A DNA stretch of 64,000 bases from Desulfomonilia bacterium (lineage in GTDB: Bacteria; Desulfobacterota; Desulfomonilia; UBA1062), in the NCBI GenBank assembly GCA_036567785.1, contig DATCTV010000023.1, forward strand, positions 62,001 to 126,000, read 5' to 3'. Positions 6,596 to 15,746 of the stretch are shown piece after piece. Both the position numbers and the translations under genes were made by a program. The notes under the pieces are model-generated. The model was not told the DNA's origin and did no database searches. It was given only the letters and a program-made list of their open reading frames with translations. Position 1 is the first letter of the stretch, and the number at the start of each line of letters is the position of its first letter.

Positions 6596-9075
6596 TTCGG
6601 TGTTTTTATGCCCCATATATTCTCGCAATATTCCCTGATGGAACGGTCTGAAGAAAATTTGCCCATTCTGGCAACGTTCAGGACCGACATTTCCGTCCAG
6701 TGTTCTTTGTCCCTGTAGGCTGATGATACCCTGTTCTGACAGTCGATGTATGACTGGTAGTCGGCAAAAAGCATGAACGGGTCGTAATTCAGCAGGTTAT
6801 CGACAAGCGGTTTGAAAAGCTCCCTGTCTCCCCCTGAAAAATATCCGGAGCTTATAAGGTCGATTGCCTCTCTGAGTTCTGAGTTTGATTCATACCAGTC
6901 GCGAGGATTATATGCCGCGTCCTTTAGTTTCTTCACCTCTTCGGCCGTATTGCCGAAGAGGAAGAAGTTGTCTTCGCCAACCTCCTGCCTGATCTCTATA
7001 TTCGCCCCGTCGAGAGTGCCGATTGTAAGGGCGCCGTTAAAGGAAAATTTCATGTTGCCTGTGCCCGAGGCCTCGAGTCCTGCCGTCGAAATCTGTTCTG
7101 AAAGCTCAGCAGCGGGATATATCCTCTGTCCGGATTTGACCCCGAAATCGGGGAAGAAGACGACCTTCAAGATATCTTTCGAAACAGGGTCGTTGTTCAC
7201 GACATCACCCACAGAATTGATGAATTTGATGATGAGCTTGGCCATATGATAGCCGGGCGCGGCCTTGCCACCGAATATGAATGTGCGTGGCGTTGTTTCA
7301 ATGCCGGGATTGTGCCTGAGCCTGTTGTATTGTGTTATTATGTTCAGAACGTTCAAGTGCTGTCTCTTGTATTCATGTATGCGCTTTACCTGGCAGTCGA
7401 ACATGGATGAAGGATCCACAATGATGCCGGTCTTGTTCTTTATGAGTTTTGCCAGGCCGCATTTGTTGTCATACTTGATTTTCCGCCATTTATCGCAAAA
7501 GGATTTGTCCTTGGCTTGTGGTTCAAGCTTTCTGAGCTCTTCGGGTTTTGTCACCCATGTCTCACCTATGGTCTCTTTTATAAGGCAGCTCATGGCCGGG
7601 TTGCTCAGAAGCATCCATCTTCTTGGAGTGACTCCGTTTGTTATGTTGAGGAATTTATGAGGCCACATATCATGAAAGTCTTTCAGAAGCTCATTTTTGA
7701 CGAGCTCGGAATGAAGCTTCGCAACACCGTTTATCTTGTGGCTTCCTATGCATGCGAGATTGGCCATCCTTACATGGCGGCCTCCGGTCTCGTCTATTAT
7801 CGAGAGCCTTCTCACCTTTTCCTCATCGCCGGGGAACAGCCGTCTTACTTCTTCGAGGAACCGGCGGTTTATTTCGTATATTATCTCCATGTGACGCGGG
7901 AGGATATGGTTGAACAGCTCGAAGTCCCACTTTTCAAGCGCTTCGGGCATGAGGGTATGGTTTGTGTAGGAGAATGTGTTGACGGTTATCTCCCAGGCAT
8001 CGTCCCAGTCGAGGTCGTGTTCGTCAACAAGAAGCCTCATCAACTCGGCCACTGCGATCGAGGGGTGCGTGTCGTTAAGCTGCACAGCCCAGATCTTGTG
8101 GAATTCCCGGGGGGATCTTTCCATGTCGGACAATGTCCTGAGCATATCCTGGAGCGAACATGTCACAAAGAAATACTGCTGGGCGAGCCTTAATTGCCTG
8201 CCCGAGAAGTTCTCGTCGTTTGGGTAAAGAACCTTGGTGATGTTTTCCGAATATATCTTGTCTTCCACGGCCTTGTAATAATCGCCGTGGTTGAATGCCT
8301 GAAAATCGAAAGATTCGGCGGCCTCTGCTTTCCATAGCCGCATCAGGCTGCAGTTTGGGACACGGTATCCGGGTATCCACATGTCATATGCAACGCCGCG
8401 CACTTCATGGTGAGGAATCCAGTTCACCCTGTAGCGGCCCGATTCATCGGTATAAGACTCGGTATGCCCGCTTATCTTGACGTTGACCGCCAGTTCCGGT
8501 CTTGGGATTTCCCAGGGGTTGCCGTCCTGCAGCCACTTGTCGGTCACCTCATGCTGCCAGCCGTCCTGAATTACCTGATCGAATATTCCGAACTCATATC
8601 TGATGCCGTAGCCAATCGCCGGGACCTCAAGGGTTGCCAGCGAGTCGAGGTAGCATGATGCAAGCCTGCCCAAACCTCCATTCCCGAGGCCTGGTTCATG
8701 CTCCTGACCCAGTATATAATTGAGGCTGTATCCCTGCGCCTTGAGCGCATTCAATACTTCATCGAATATTCCGAGATTGATAAGGTTGTTGCCGAGCTGG
8801 GGGCCTACCAGAAACTCTGCGGAAAAATAAGCCACCACCTTGGCCGCCTTTTGAAATCCGGCAACCATGCTTTCGGATTCACGCATGATCATCCTGTCGC
8901 GCACGATGTAGGCAAAGGCCATGAAGGCATCGTTCCTGGTGATCTTGAGTGTCGTAAGCCTGCCCTGCATGCAGAGCAGCTGGTCTTCAAACGCCTGTCT
9001 TAAATCTTCAAGCCCGAGTCCGAACCTTACGGAATCCTTCCTGTCATTATTTTTCTGAAAGAGTTCATTTTCCAT
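6592..9075 (-). CDS. glgP: Glycogen/starch/alpha-glucan phosphorylase
   Basis: This enzyme releases glucose-1-phosphate from alpha-1,4-glucans in the cytoplasm using pyridoxal phosphate. It has 827 residues, the normal full length for the glycosyltransferase family 35. Motifs seen are GLGNGGLGRLASCYLDSL near the N-terminus, QLNDTHPSIAVAELMR in the middle, and EASGTGNMKFSFNGALTIG with Lys676 as the PLP-binding lysine. The start at 9075 follows CGGAG. The gene lies downstream of the restriction cassette on the same strand, with a 90-base gap. Its stop overlaps the next gene by four bases. Confidence 0.97.
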   Translation of the reverse strand: MENELFQKNNDRKDSVRFGLGLEDLRQAFEDQLLCMQGRLTTLKITRNDAFMAFAYIVRDRMIMRESESMVAGFQKAAKVVAYFSAEFLVGPQLGNNLINLGIFDEVLNALKAQGYSLNYILGQEHEPGLGNGGLGRLASCYLDSLATLEVPAIGYGIRYEFGIFDQVIQDGWQHEVTDKWLQDGNPWEIPRPELAVNVKISGHTESYTDESGRYRVNWIPHHEVRGVAYDMWIPGYRVPNCSLMRLWKAEAAESFDFQAFNHGDYYKAVEDKIYSENITKVLYPNDENFSGRQLRLAQQYFFVTCSLQDMLRTLSDMERSPREFHKIWAVQLNDTHPSIAVAELMRLLVDEHDLDWDDAWEITVNTFSYTNHTLMPEALEKWDFELFNHILPRHMEIIYEINRRFLEEVRRLFPGDEEKVRRLSIIDETGGRHVRMANLACIGSHKINGVAKLHSELVKNELLKDFHDMWPHKFLNITNGVTPRRWMLLSNPAMSCLIKETIGETWVTKPEELRKLEPQAKDKSFCDKWRKIKYDNKCGLAKLIKNKTGIIVDPSSMFDCQVKRIHEYKRQHLNVLNIITQYNRLRHNPGIETTPRTFIFGGKAAPGYHMAKLIIKFINSVGDVVNNDPVSKDILKVVFFPDFGVKSGQRIYPAAELSEQISTAGLEASGTGNMKFSFNGALTIGTLDGANIEIRQEVGEDNFFLFGNTAEEVKKLKDAAYNPRDWYESNSELREAIDLISSGYFSGGDRELFKPLVDNLLNYDPFMLFADYQSYIDCQNRVSSAYRDKEHWTEMSVLNVARMGKFSSDRSIREYCENIWGIKTPK

Positions 9076-9165
9076 GTTATGCTCCGGTTAGTTGAATTGA
9101 ATGCCCAAGAATTTGTTCGGCCGAATAGCTCTGCAACTTGAATAAAACAGAAATATACTTGATTC

Positions 9166-9906
9166 TTAAACGTTTTTTTTGCCTGAATTATATTTAACCA
9201 GTTTTTCCCAAAGTATAGCACCATCAGAACTGCAATAGTCTTTTGAAAATTCAACGGTAAACCTGTTAATCACTTTCGCATATTCTTTATTAAATTCATC
9301 ATTCCTTTGTTTCGCTTTATGTCCTAATGGTTCAATTATATCCGTATAGAGGAATTCGTTCCCAGAAATAAATTCCCAAAATCTCTGCCCACATAACTTG
9401 TAATAGTCACCTTTATCGGGTTTATTATCTTGACCGTAACAGCACCCATTGATAGCGATGGTAATAATATTAGAATTGCTTGTCCTTAATGTTTGTTTAG
9501 TCCGTTTAAAGTCATCTTTCATTTTTGCAATCTGACGGCTGTTTCCCCAATTAGGACCAGATTTAATTGAAATAATATATCTTTTATCTTTATTCTCGAA
9601 TTCTAGATCAATACCAGTAGCTGATGATTTTTTCCCTCCATAAACCTTGCTACATACAAAAATAGCAAGACCTTCAAGAAAGTCTCCAAAAATACCTTCT
9701 TCCTGAGATGAGAGATGTGCATCTAGAAGTGTTTTAACAAGTTCCTCGGCAATATTTATGTTTCTTGCTTTAAATAAATATGGATTTTTTCTTGCGATTA
9801 TCTTGTTTAATTTCAGTTTTAAAAGATTATCAATTCTTCTGTCGTGAAAACCTTTAATGTTATTTTCTATATAGCTCGTGATCTCAAAAATAGTAATCTT
9901 ACCCAT
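9166..9906 (-). CDS. Type II restriction endonuclease, PmeII-like
   Basis: This 246-residue nuclease lies directly after a DNA methyltransferase, with overlapping stop and start (TAATG). The core EEGIFGDFLEGLAIFV, then GIDLEF, then YIISIKSGPNWGNSRQ fits a PD-(D/E)XK fold: the Glu of DFLE, the Asp of GIDLEF and the Lys of SIK as active-site residues. Here Ser stands where the second acidic residue is usual. The pattern resembles PmeII-family enzymes as I remember them. The gene is richer in A+T than the phosphorylase and esterase around it, as expected for a transferred cassette. The target sequence cannot be predicted. Confidence 0.8.
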   Translation of the reverse strand: MGKITIFEITSYIENNIKGFHDRRIDNLLKLKLNKIIARKNPYLFKARNINIAEELVKTLLDAHLSSQEEGIFGDFLEGLAIFVCSKVYGGKKSSATGIDLEFENKDKRYIISIKSGPNWGNSRQIAKMKDDFKRTKQTLRTSNSNIITIAINGCCYGQDNKPDKGDYYKLCGQRFWEFISGNEFLYTDIIEPLGHKAKQRNDEFNKEYAKVINRFTVEFSKDYCSSDGAILWEKLVKYNSGKKNV

Positions 9907-10745
9907 TAAAGAATAACCTCAGATAAAAGTAACTGTTTTTCACAAATATTCTCTTTGACCAAGGTAATATATTCTTCGAGGATATCAATTCCCAATGAGT
10001 TTCTGCCCAGAGATTTAGCCACTTCCAAAGTTGTACCACTTCCCATAAATGGATCGAGAATCCAGTCTCCTTCTCTTGAAAAAAGCTTAATGAACCATTC
10101 AGGTAAAGCTTTTGGGAATGCAGCGCTGTGATTTCTATTTCCTGTTTCAGTGGCAAGGTGCAGTACATTTGATGGATATGCCATTTCTCGACCAACCCAG
10201 TTAGAAATATTTTTACCGAAACCGCTTTTAACCTGTGAATTGAATCTTATAATATCATTTTTGCCTAAGTTTTTAAGTCTTGATTTTGCCCAGTCACCTA
10301 TTGGAACCATTACGGCATCCTGATACATTTTGAATTGTTTTGTCTTATTGAATTGAAGGCATCTCTCCCATGCATCTCTGAATCTATTCGGCCATTTACC
10401 TGGGTGGCAGTTTTTTTTATGCCAGACAAATTCTTCTGTCCATAGCCAACCTTGTCTACGCATTTCAAGGATAAGTTCAATTACATATGTATGCCTTTCT
10501 CCATTAACAACTTTTTCTTTAATATTAAGAATAAAAGTTCCTGATGGTTTCAGTACTCTAAAAAATTCAGAGCTTCGCGGAGAAAACCATTCAACATATT
10601 TGTCTGGAGAAATACCTCCGTATGTTTTTTCCCTACAATCAGCATAAGGGGGAGAAGTTATTATCATATCAAAGGAATTGTCGGGAAAGTCTTTCAGGAT
10701 ATCAAGACAGTCACCATGTTTTATAAGGCATTCAACATTTTCCAT
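9906..10745 (-). CDS. DNA methyltransferase of a type II restriction-modification system
   Basis: This 279-residue enzyme has motif IV TSPPYAD early (about residues 30-36) and the S-adenosylmethionine motif DPFMGSGTTLEVAK late, so it is of the beta class. The SPPY form of motif IV favours N4-cytosine methylation, though N6-adenine is not excluded. It is the first gene of a two-gene cassette with the restriction enzyme and protects host DNA from it. The upstream region is AT-rich and holds a strong hairpin at 10789-10827 that may regulate it. Base composition differs from the flanking genes, a sign of horizontal gain. Confidence 0.93.
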   Translation of the reverse strand: MENVECLIKHGDCLDILKDFPDNSFDMIITSPPYADCREKTYGGISPDKYVEWFSPRSSEFFRVLKPSGTFILNIKEKVVNGERHTYVIELILEMRRQGWLWTEEFVWHKKNCHPGKWPNRFRDAWERCLQFNKTKQFKMYQDAVMVPIGDWAKSRLKNLGKNDIIRFNSQVKSGFGKNISNWVGREMAYPSNVLHLATETGNRNHSAAFPKALPEWFIKLFSREGDWILDPFMGSGTTLEVAKSLGRNSLGIDILEEYITLVKENICEKQLLLSEVIL

Positions 10746-10788
10746 AATATTTTTATAACATGAACAAGCATGGTTGATAAGTAATATT

Positions 10789-10827
10789 GTGAACCTTTCC
10801 TTGAAATAATGAAAGGAAACGGTTCAC
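10789..10827 (-). promoter_or_regulatory. Long inverted repeat between esterase end and methyltransferase start
   Basis: GTGAACC-TTTCCTT pairs with AAGGAAA-C-GGTTCAC, giving a 14-base-pair stem with one bulged C and a loop of about 9 bases. On the minus strand it comes after the esterase stop and upstream of the methyltransferase start. There is a T run before it but not after it, so it is not a standard intrinsic terminator. It could block transcription from the esterase or be a control site for the restriction cassette. Confidence 0.55.
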
Positions 10828-10833
10828 AAAAAA

Positions 10834-12678
10834 TTATCCTTTCACGCCAGCGGCGCCCAGAAGCATTTTAATGATGCTGTTCCATGTCTTCCGGGGGTCG
10901 GGGATCTGTTCAGGTTCTATCATCTCGGCTGACATCTTTATGTCAGGCGTTTCATTTCCCGTACCGCCTTCATTTTTCAGGTTGAACAGCAGCCTCTTGG
11001 GCTCGCCCTTTTTGGCAGACCATGCAGTCCAGCTTGTGAGTTCTCCGCCGTTGGGGTCACCCGAATGCACGAAGTTGGCGTAATACTTTCTCATGACCGC
11101 AGAAAGCGCCTCTGCTCCGGGCAGGTTCTTCTTGTTCCATGCAAAAAACGCCAGGCTGGACTTGTCGGTAATGAAATTGCCGAACACGAAAGGCAGGTCC
11201 ATCGCATGGCCTGCACCAATAAAGAAATCAAACGGCTCAGGCTCTTCATCCCACATGAACTTGTAGACCCATACATCATTCTGCCACTTCTTTAATGCGG
11301 CTACCGTCTGATCCACACCGAAGCCTTCCATATACAGCTGGCCGATCGCGGTTGCCGGTCCGTAAAGCGCCAGTATAGGGTAAGAGACCGGGTCAAGAAG
11401 CTTGTTCAAATCGAAATTCGGATTGTCCGGGTCATATGCCTGGGTGGCAGCCCACAATCTCTTGGGGTTGAAAACCAGCTGGGATATGAGGAGCCTCAGT
11501 TCCTCCTTTGTGCAGCCGATGATTACGGACACTTTATTATAATTTCCTTCCTTTATGCAGTCTATCTGCGCTTTGGGCACCACATAGCCGTCTTCGTAAA
11601 CTCCCATCATGGCATCCGCCACGGTTATGCTGTCCATGGGGAGCGTAAACGGCCCGCAGTTGTCCGGGGGGTATATTTCTTCGATGGTCTTTGAGCGGAG
11701 ATAATTGCTGACCCATTCATTTGATTTGTCTTTAAGAAAATCGCTGACACCTGATTTGGTTGCGAGCCCGTCCTGGACGATAAGCCTTTCGAGCATCATT
11801 TGTGCTTTTTTCCCGGCACTGTCGGTTGTGCAGGAATTGCTGAACCCGCTGTGGATGATTGCCTTGTTAAAGAGCCCTTTCGCAAGGGGCGAGGCCATCA
11901 TGGTCAATGTATTGATGCCGCCTGCGGACTGACCGGAGATTGTCACGTTGTCCGGGTCGCCGCCGAATGCGGCAATATTCTGTTTTATCCATTTGAGAGA
12001 CTGGATAATGTCGAGTGTGCCGTAATTACCTGAGTCATCGAGCTTGTCGCCAGTGAGCAGGGCTGGGTGCCTGAACCACCCGAGGTAGCCTATCCTGTAG
12101 TTTACCGTCACGAAAACGAAATTGCCGTCTGATGAAACCCTGGCGCCGTTATATATGCTTACATCCGACCTGCCGATTATGTTGCCGCCTCCGTATATGA
12201 AAACATAAACAGGAAGTTTTACCTCTGTGGTATTGGGTCGCCAGATATTCAGAAACAGGCAGTTTTCGCTGCCGGTCACCTTGCCGTCGCCGATGATATC
12301 AGAAAGCGTATCCGCCCCGGTCTCGGAAAGGAAATTACCGTACTGGGTACAGAAGCTGCAGAATTTTGTGGCATCTCTTATCCCGTCCCATGGTTCCGGT
12401 TCCTGAGGGGCTCTCCACCTGAGATTGCCGAGGGGAGGTTTGGCAAATGGGATTCCCAGCCATGCAAGGGTATTATACCGGTCGGCCTTGCCCCTTAAAA
12501 CACCCTGGCTTACCGTGACATCAAGCGGAGAACCTTTAATTTCAGGGTTGTTTGAAGTGTCTTCCGCTGTTCCGCCTGCGGCGGCAGTATCATCGCTTGA
12601 TGATTTTGAACAGCCGGATATGACGCACGAAAGGAAAATTATCAAATATACAAGTAACAATCTGAAGCGTATTGCCAT
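10834..12678 (-). CDS. Type B carboxylesterase, lipoprotein
   Basis: This surface or periplasmic serine hydrolase has 614 residues and a lipobox (LSCVISGC) followed by a Ser/Asp/Thr-rich linker. The alpha/beta hydrolase core shows the nucleophile motif GQSAGG (Ser251; most relatives have GESAGG), the oxyanion loop IYGGGN, and GAGHAMDLPFVF with His491, all typical of type B esterases such as para-nitrobenzyl esterase. ATG 12678 was chosen because GGAGG lies 5 bases upstream; the ATG at 12690 overlaps that ribosome site. It is transcribed divergently from ilvD. The natural ester substrate is unknown. Confidence 0.92.
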   Translation of the reverse strand: MAIRFRLLLVYLIIFLSCVISGCSKSSSDDTAAAGGTAEDTSNNPEIKGSPLDVTVSQGVLRGKADRYNTLAWLGIPFAKPPLGNLRWRAPQEPEPWDGIRDATKFCSFCTQYGNFLSETGADTLSDIIGDGKVTGSENCLFLNIWRPNTTEVKLPVYVFIYGGGNIIGRSDVSIYNGARVSSDGNFVFVTVNYRIGYLGWFRHPALLTGDKLDDSGNYGTLDIIQSLKWIKQNIAAFGGDPDNVTISGQSAGGINTLTMMASPLAKGLFNKAIIHSGFSNSCTTDSAGKKAQMMLERLIVQDGLATKSGVSDFLKDKSNEWVSNYLRSKTIEEIYPPDNCGPFTLPMDSITVADAMMGVYEDGYVVPKAQIDCIKEGNYNKVSVIIGCTKEELRLLISQLVFNPKRLWAATQAYDPDNPNFDLNKLLDPVSYPILALYGPATAIGQLYMEGFGVDQTVAALKKWQNDVWVYKFMWDEEPEPFDFFIGAGHAMDLPFVFGNFITDKSSLAFFAWNKKNLPGAEALSAVMRKYYANFVHSGDPNGGELTSWTAWSAKKGEPKRLLFNLKNEGGTGNETPDIKMSAEMIEPEQIPDPRKTWNSIIKMLLGAAGVKG

Positions 12679-12861
12679 GAATGCCTCCATTATTAAATTT
12701 AAAAGTCTCGTAAATTAAAAACTTGTTGTACTGTGAAAAAAATAATACTTTAAAAGGTGAGGTCAAGTGCCGGTGAACCGTTTAAAACTAAGTCATGGTT
12801 AACAACCGAAAAGGAAATGAAAAAAAGGGTAAGTATTCCCGGATATGCGAGGAGGACAAAT

Positions 12862-14520
12862 ATGAGAAGTGATTTGATGAAAAAAGGCGTGGAAAAGGCG
12901 GGCCACCGTTCGCTTCTGAAGGCGATAGGACTTACAAACGAAGAGATTAAAAGGCCTTTTGTAGGGATAGTGAATTCCGCAAACGAGATCATTCCGGGTC
13001 ATATTCACCTTAACCAGATAGCCGCTGCGGCAAAGTCGGGCGTCAGGATGGCCGGGGGCACACCGCTTGAATTTTCGGTAATTGGGGTATGCGACGGACT
13101 GGCCATGCACCATGAAGGTATGCATTATTCATTGCCTTCAAGGGAGATGATTGCGGATTCCATCGAGATTATGGCCAGGGCGCATCCGTTCGATGCACTG
13201 GTGTTTATAACCAACTGCGATAAGATTATACCAGGTATGCTCATGGCCTGCCTCAGACTTAACCTTCCTTCGGTCTTTATCTCCGGCGGCCCCATGCTTG
13301 CAGGGGTAATGAACGGCAAAAGCGTCGACCTCATCAGCGTGTTCGAAGGTGTAGGCAGGGTAAGGTCTGGAAAAATGTCACAGAACGAGCTTGACGAACT
13401 CGAAGACTGCGCATGTCCCACATGCGGTTCATGTTCGGGGATGTTCACCGCCAATTCCATGAACTGTCTTACCGAGGCATTAGGACTCGGACTTCCCGGC
13501 AACGGCACCATACCGGCCGTTTATTCCGAGAGGATACGGCTTGCAAAAAAGGCCGGAATGGCCGTGATGCAGCTTGTCGAAAAGGATATCAAACCCGGGG
13601 ACATAGCCACACGAGAAGCCTTCTTGAACGCTATAGCCGTTGACGTTGCACTCGGATGTTCCACCAACACGGTTCTTCATGTGCCTGCGATTGCTTATGA
13701 AGCGGGAGTGGATCTCGAACTTGACGATTTTGACAAAACGAGCCTTAAGGTTCCACACATATGCAGCATGTCACCGGCCGGGCCTCATCATCTTGAAGAC
13801 CTGTACATGGCAGGCGGGGTTCAGGGGGTGCTGAAGCGCCTGGCTGAATTAAAGGTTCTTGACCTTAAGGTAATGACGGCAACAGGCAGGACGCTAAAGG
13901 AGAACCTCAAGAATGCCCGTATTTCAGATGAAGATGTCATAAGACCGGTAAAAAAGGCCTATCATAAGGAAGGTGGCATTGCGATTTTAAAGGGTACCCT
14001 GGCACCTGACGGTGCGGTCGTAAAACAGTCGGGCGTTGCGCCCGAAATGATGAAAAGAAAAGGCCCGGCAAGGGTCTTCGATTCGGAACATGATGCTTCC
14101 AATGCGATCCTGGGTAAAAGGATAAAGAAGGGCGACATCGTTATTATCCGCTATGAGGGCCCCAAAGGAGGCCCCGGTATGCGAGAAATGCTATCGCCAA
14201 CGGCAAATATTGTGGGCATGGGTCTTGGCAATGACGTGGCGCTGATCACGGATGGTCGCTTCAGCGGCGGCACCAGAGGTGCTGCGATAGGCCATGTCTC
14301 CCCCGAGGCCGCGCTCGGCGGGCCTATTGCATTAGTCAAAGAAGGAGATATTATTTCAATAGACATTCCTGCACGAAAGCTGGATCTGCTTGTCCCGGAA
14401 AAGGAGCTGGATAAGAGGAAACAGGGATTCAGTCCGAAAAAAAAGAAGCTCACCGGCATCCTCAAACGTTACGCCGACATGAGCCTTTCTGCAGACAAGG
14501 GGGCCAGATATAGAGATTAA
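12862..14520 (+). CDS. ilvD: Dihydroxy-acid dehydratase
   Basis: This iron-sulfur enzyme makes 2-oxo acids from dihydroxy acids in valine, leucine and isoleucine synthesis. It has 552 residues from ATG 12862 (GGAGG 6 bases upstream), and the N-terminus [20 protein letters not shown] is standard. The Fe-S Cys motifs [15 protein letters not shown] and [19 protein letters not shown] are present, along with [20 protein letters not shown] near the C-terminus. The reading frame is open back to 12757, but that extension has no ribosome site and no family match. No other branched-chain gene is adjacent; the next gene is amrS. Confidence 0.97.
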   Translation: MRSDLMKKGVEKAGHRSLLKAIGLTNEEIKRPFVGIVNSANEIIPGHIHLNQIAAAAKSGVRMAGGTPLEFSVIGVCDGLAMHHEGMHYSLPSREMIADSIEIMARAHPFDALVFITNCDKIIPGMLMACLRLNLPSVFISGGPMLAGVMNGKSVDLISVFEGVGRVRSGKMSQNELDELEDCACPTCGSCSGMFTANSMNCLTEALGLGLPGNGTIPAVYSERIRLAKKAGMAVMQLVEKDIKPGDIATREAFLNAIAVDVALGCSTNTVLHVPAIAYEAGVDLELDDFDKTSLKVPHICSMSPAGPHHLEDLYMAGGVQGVLKRLAELKVLDLKVMTATGRTLKENLKNARISDEDVIRPVKKAYHKEGGIAILKGTLAPDGAVVKQSGVAPEMMKRKGPARVFDSEHDASNAILGKRIKKGDIVIIRYEGPKGGPGMREMLSPTANIVGMGLGNDVALITDGRFSGGTRGAAIGHVSPEAALGGPIALVKEGDIISIDIPARKLDLLVPEKELDKRKQGFSPKKKKLTGILKRYADMSLSADKGARYRD

Positions 14521-14582
14521 AAGGAAGCTTGTAAGCCTGAAACTGAAAGGTTGATGGGCAAAACAAAAGCCGAGCAAGGATA

Positions 14583-15599
14583 ATGAAAGAGGCGAGATTC
14601 TGGACGAAAAAAGATGATGGTTCTGTCAGATGTGAGCTGTGTCCTCATAACTGCATCATCAGGGAAGGGGCAAGGGGCATATGCGGGGTACGCGAAAACA
14701 GGTGCGGAATTCTGTATTCTCTCGTCTGGGGAAGTTCGATTGCCGCCAGCATCGACCCTATTGAAAAGAAACCGCTGTTTCATGTGCTTCCGGGTTCAAG
14801 GGCGTTCTCGATTGCAACTGTTGGCTGCAACCTTAAATGTTCGTTCTGCCAGAACAGCGATATTTCCCAGTACCCGGCCGAGACAGGAAAGATAACAGGC
14901 CGGGAAATGCCGCCTGAAACGATAATAAAGGAGGCGGCGGAACATGGTTGTGAGTGCATATCGTACACCTACACGGAGCCGACGGTTTTCATGGAGTATG
15001 TCCTCGATATATCCAGGCTCGCAAGAGATAAGGGCATCCTCAATACGATCGTATCAAACGGATTCACATCCGTGGACGTAATAAAAAAGGAATTTCCAGG
15101 ACTGATGGATGCGGCGAACATCGACCTGAAGGCGTTCACGGACCGGTTTTACCGCAGGCTCTGCAAGGCAAGGCTTGCCCCTGTCCTTGATGCGATAAAG
15201 GCATATTACGAGGCAGGTGTCTGGATAGAGATAACTACGCTTCTCATTCCCGGGGAAAATGACAGTGACGGGGAAGTCAGGGATATAGCACGGTTTATAA
15301 AGTCAATAAGTCCGGACATTCCCTGGCATATAAGCCGCTATTATCCCCGCTACCGTTATGACAAGGCGCCTTCAACTCCGCCGGCCTCACTGGAAAAGGC
15401 AAGGGAAACAGGTCTGGCCGAGGGCCTTCATTATGTCTATACGGGCAATGTTCCCGGCACGGCGAGCGAGAACACATACTGTCCTTCATGCGGGAATGTC
15501 GTACTCAGACGTATGGGTTTTTCGGTTCTCGAAAACAGGCTCAAGGGTAATGCCTGCTCGATCTGCGGCAATGTCATTGCAGGAAGGTTTAAAAATTAG
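14583..15599 (+). CDS. amrS: AmmeMemoRadiSam system radical SAM enzyme
   Basis: This 338-residue radical SAM protein has the cluster motif CNLKCSFC (Cys82, 86, 89) after a Cys-rich N-terminus (CELCPHNC, GICGVRENRCG). A zinc-ribbon-like tail carries CPSCGN and CSICGN. This arrangement marks the AmrS subfamily, often linked to the AmmeMemoRadiSam proteins, whose product remains uncertain. ATG 14583 follows AAGGATA. The Memo and AMMECR1 partner genes are not in the window. It lies 62 bases after ilvD and may be read with it. Confidence 0.9.
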   Translation: MKEARFWTKKDDGSVRCELCPHNCIIREGARGICGVRENRCGILYSLVWGSSIAASIDPIEKKPLFHVLPGSRAFSIATVGCNLKCSFCQNSDISQYPAETGKITGREMPPETIIKEAAEHGCECISYTYTEPTVFMEYVLDISRLARDKGILNTIVSNGFTSVDVIKKEFPGLMDAANIDLKAFTDRFYRRLCKARLAPVLDAIKAYYEAGVWIEITTLLIPGENDSDGEVRDIARFIKSISPDIPWHISRYYPRYRYDKAPSTPPASLEKARETGLAEGLHYVYTGNVPGTASENTYCPSCGNVVLRRMGFSVLENRLKGNACSICGNVIAGRFKN

Positions 15600-15746
15600 C
15601 GGACAATATCCAAAGATTTATTATGAAAATATTATTTAGTGTGAAGTTTTAACAAGCAAACGCCGAAATATTTAAAAACGGGCTCTTGGTTTGCTGACCA
15701 TCGCCCGTCACTATTCCTTACTATTTTAAGGGAGATGCTAGCAGGG

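Noticed and set aside
7516-8193. 225-codon open frame opposite glycogen phosphorylase
   Set aside because: The minus-strand phosphorylase motifs are complete; the opposite frame reads as low-complexity shadow protein.
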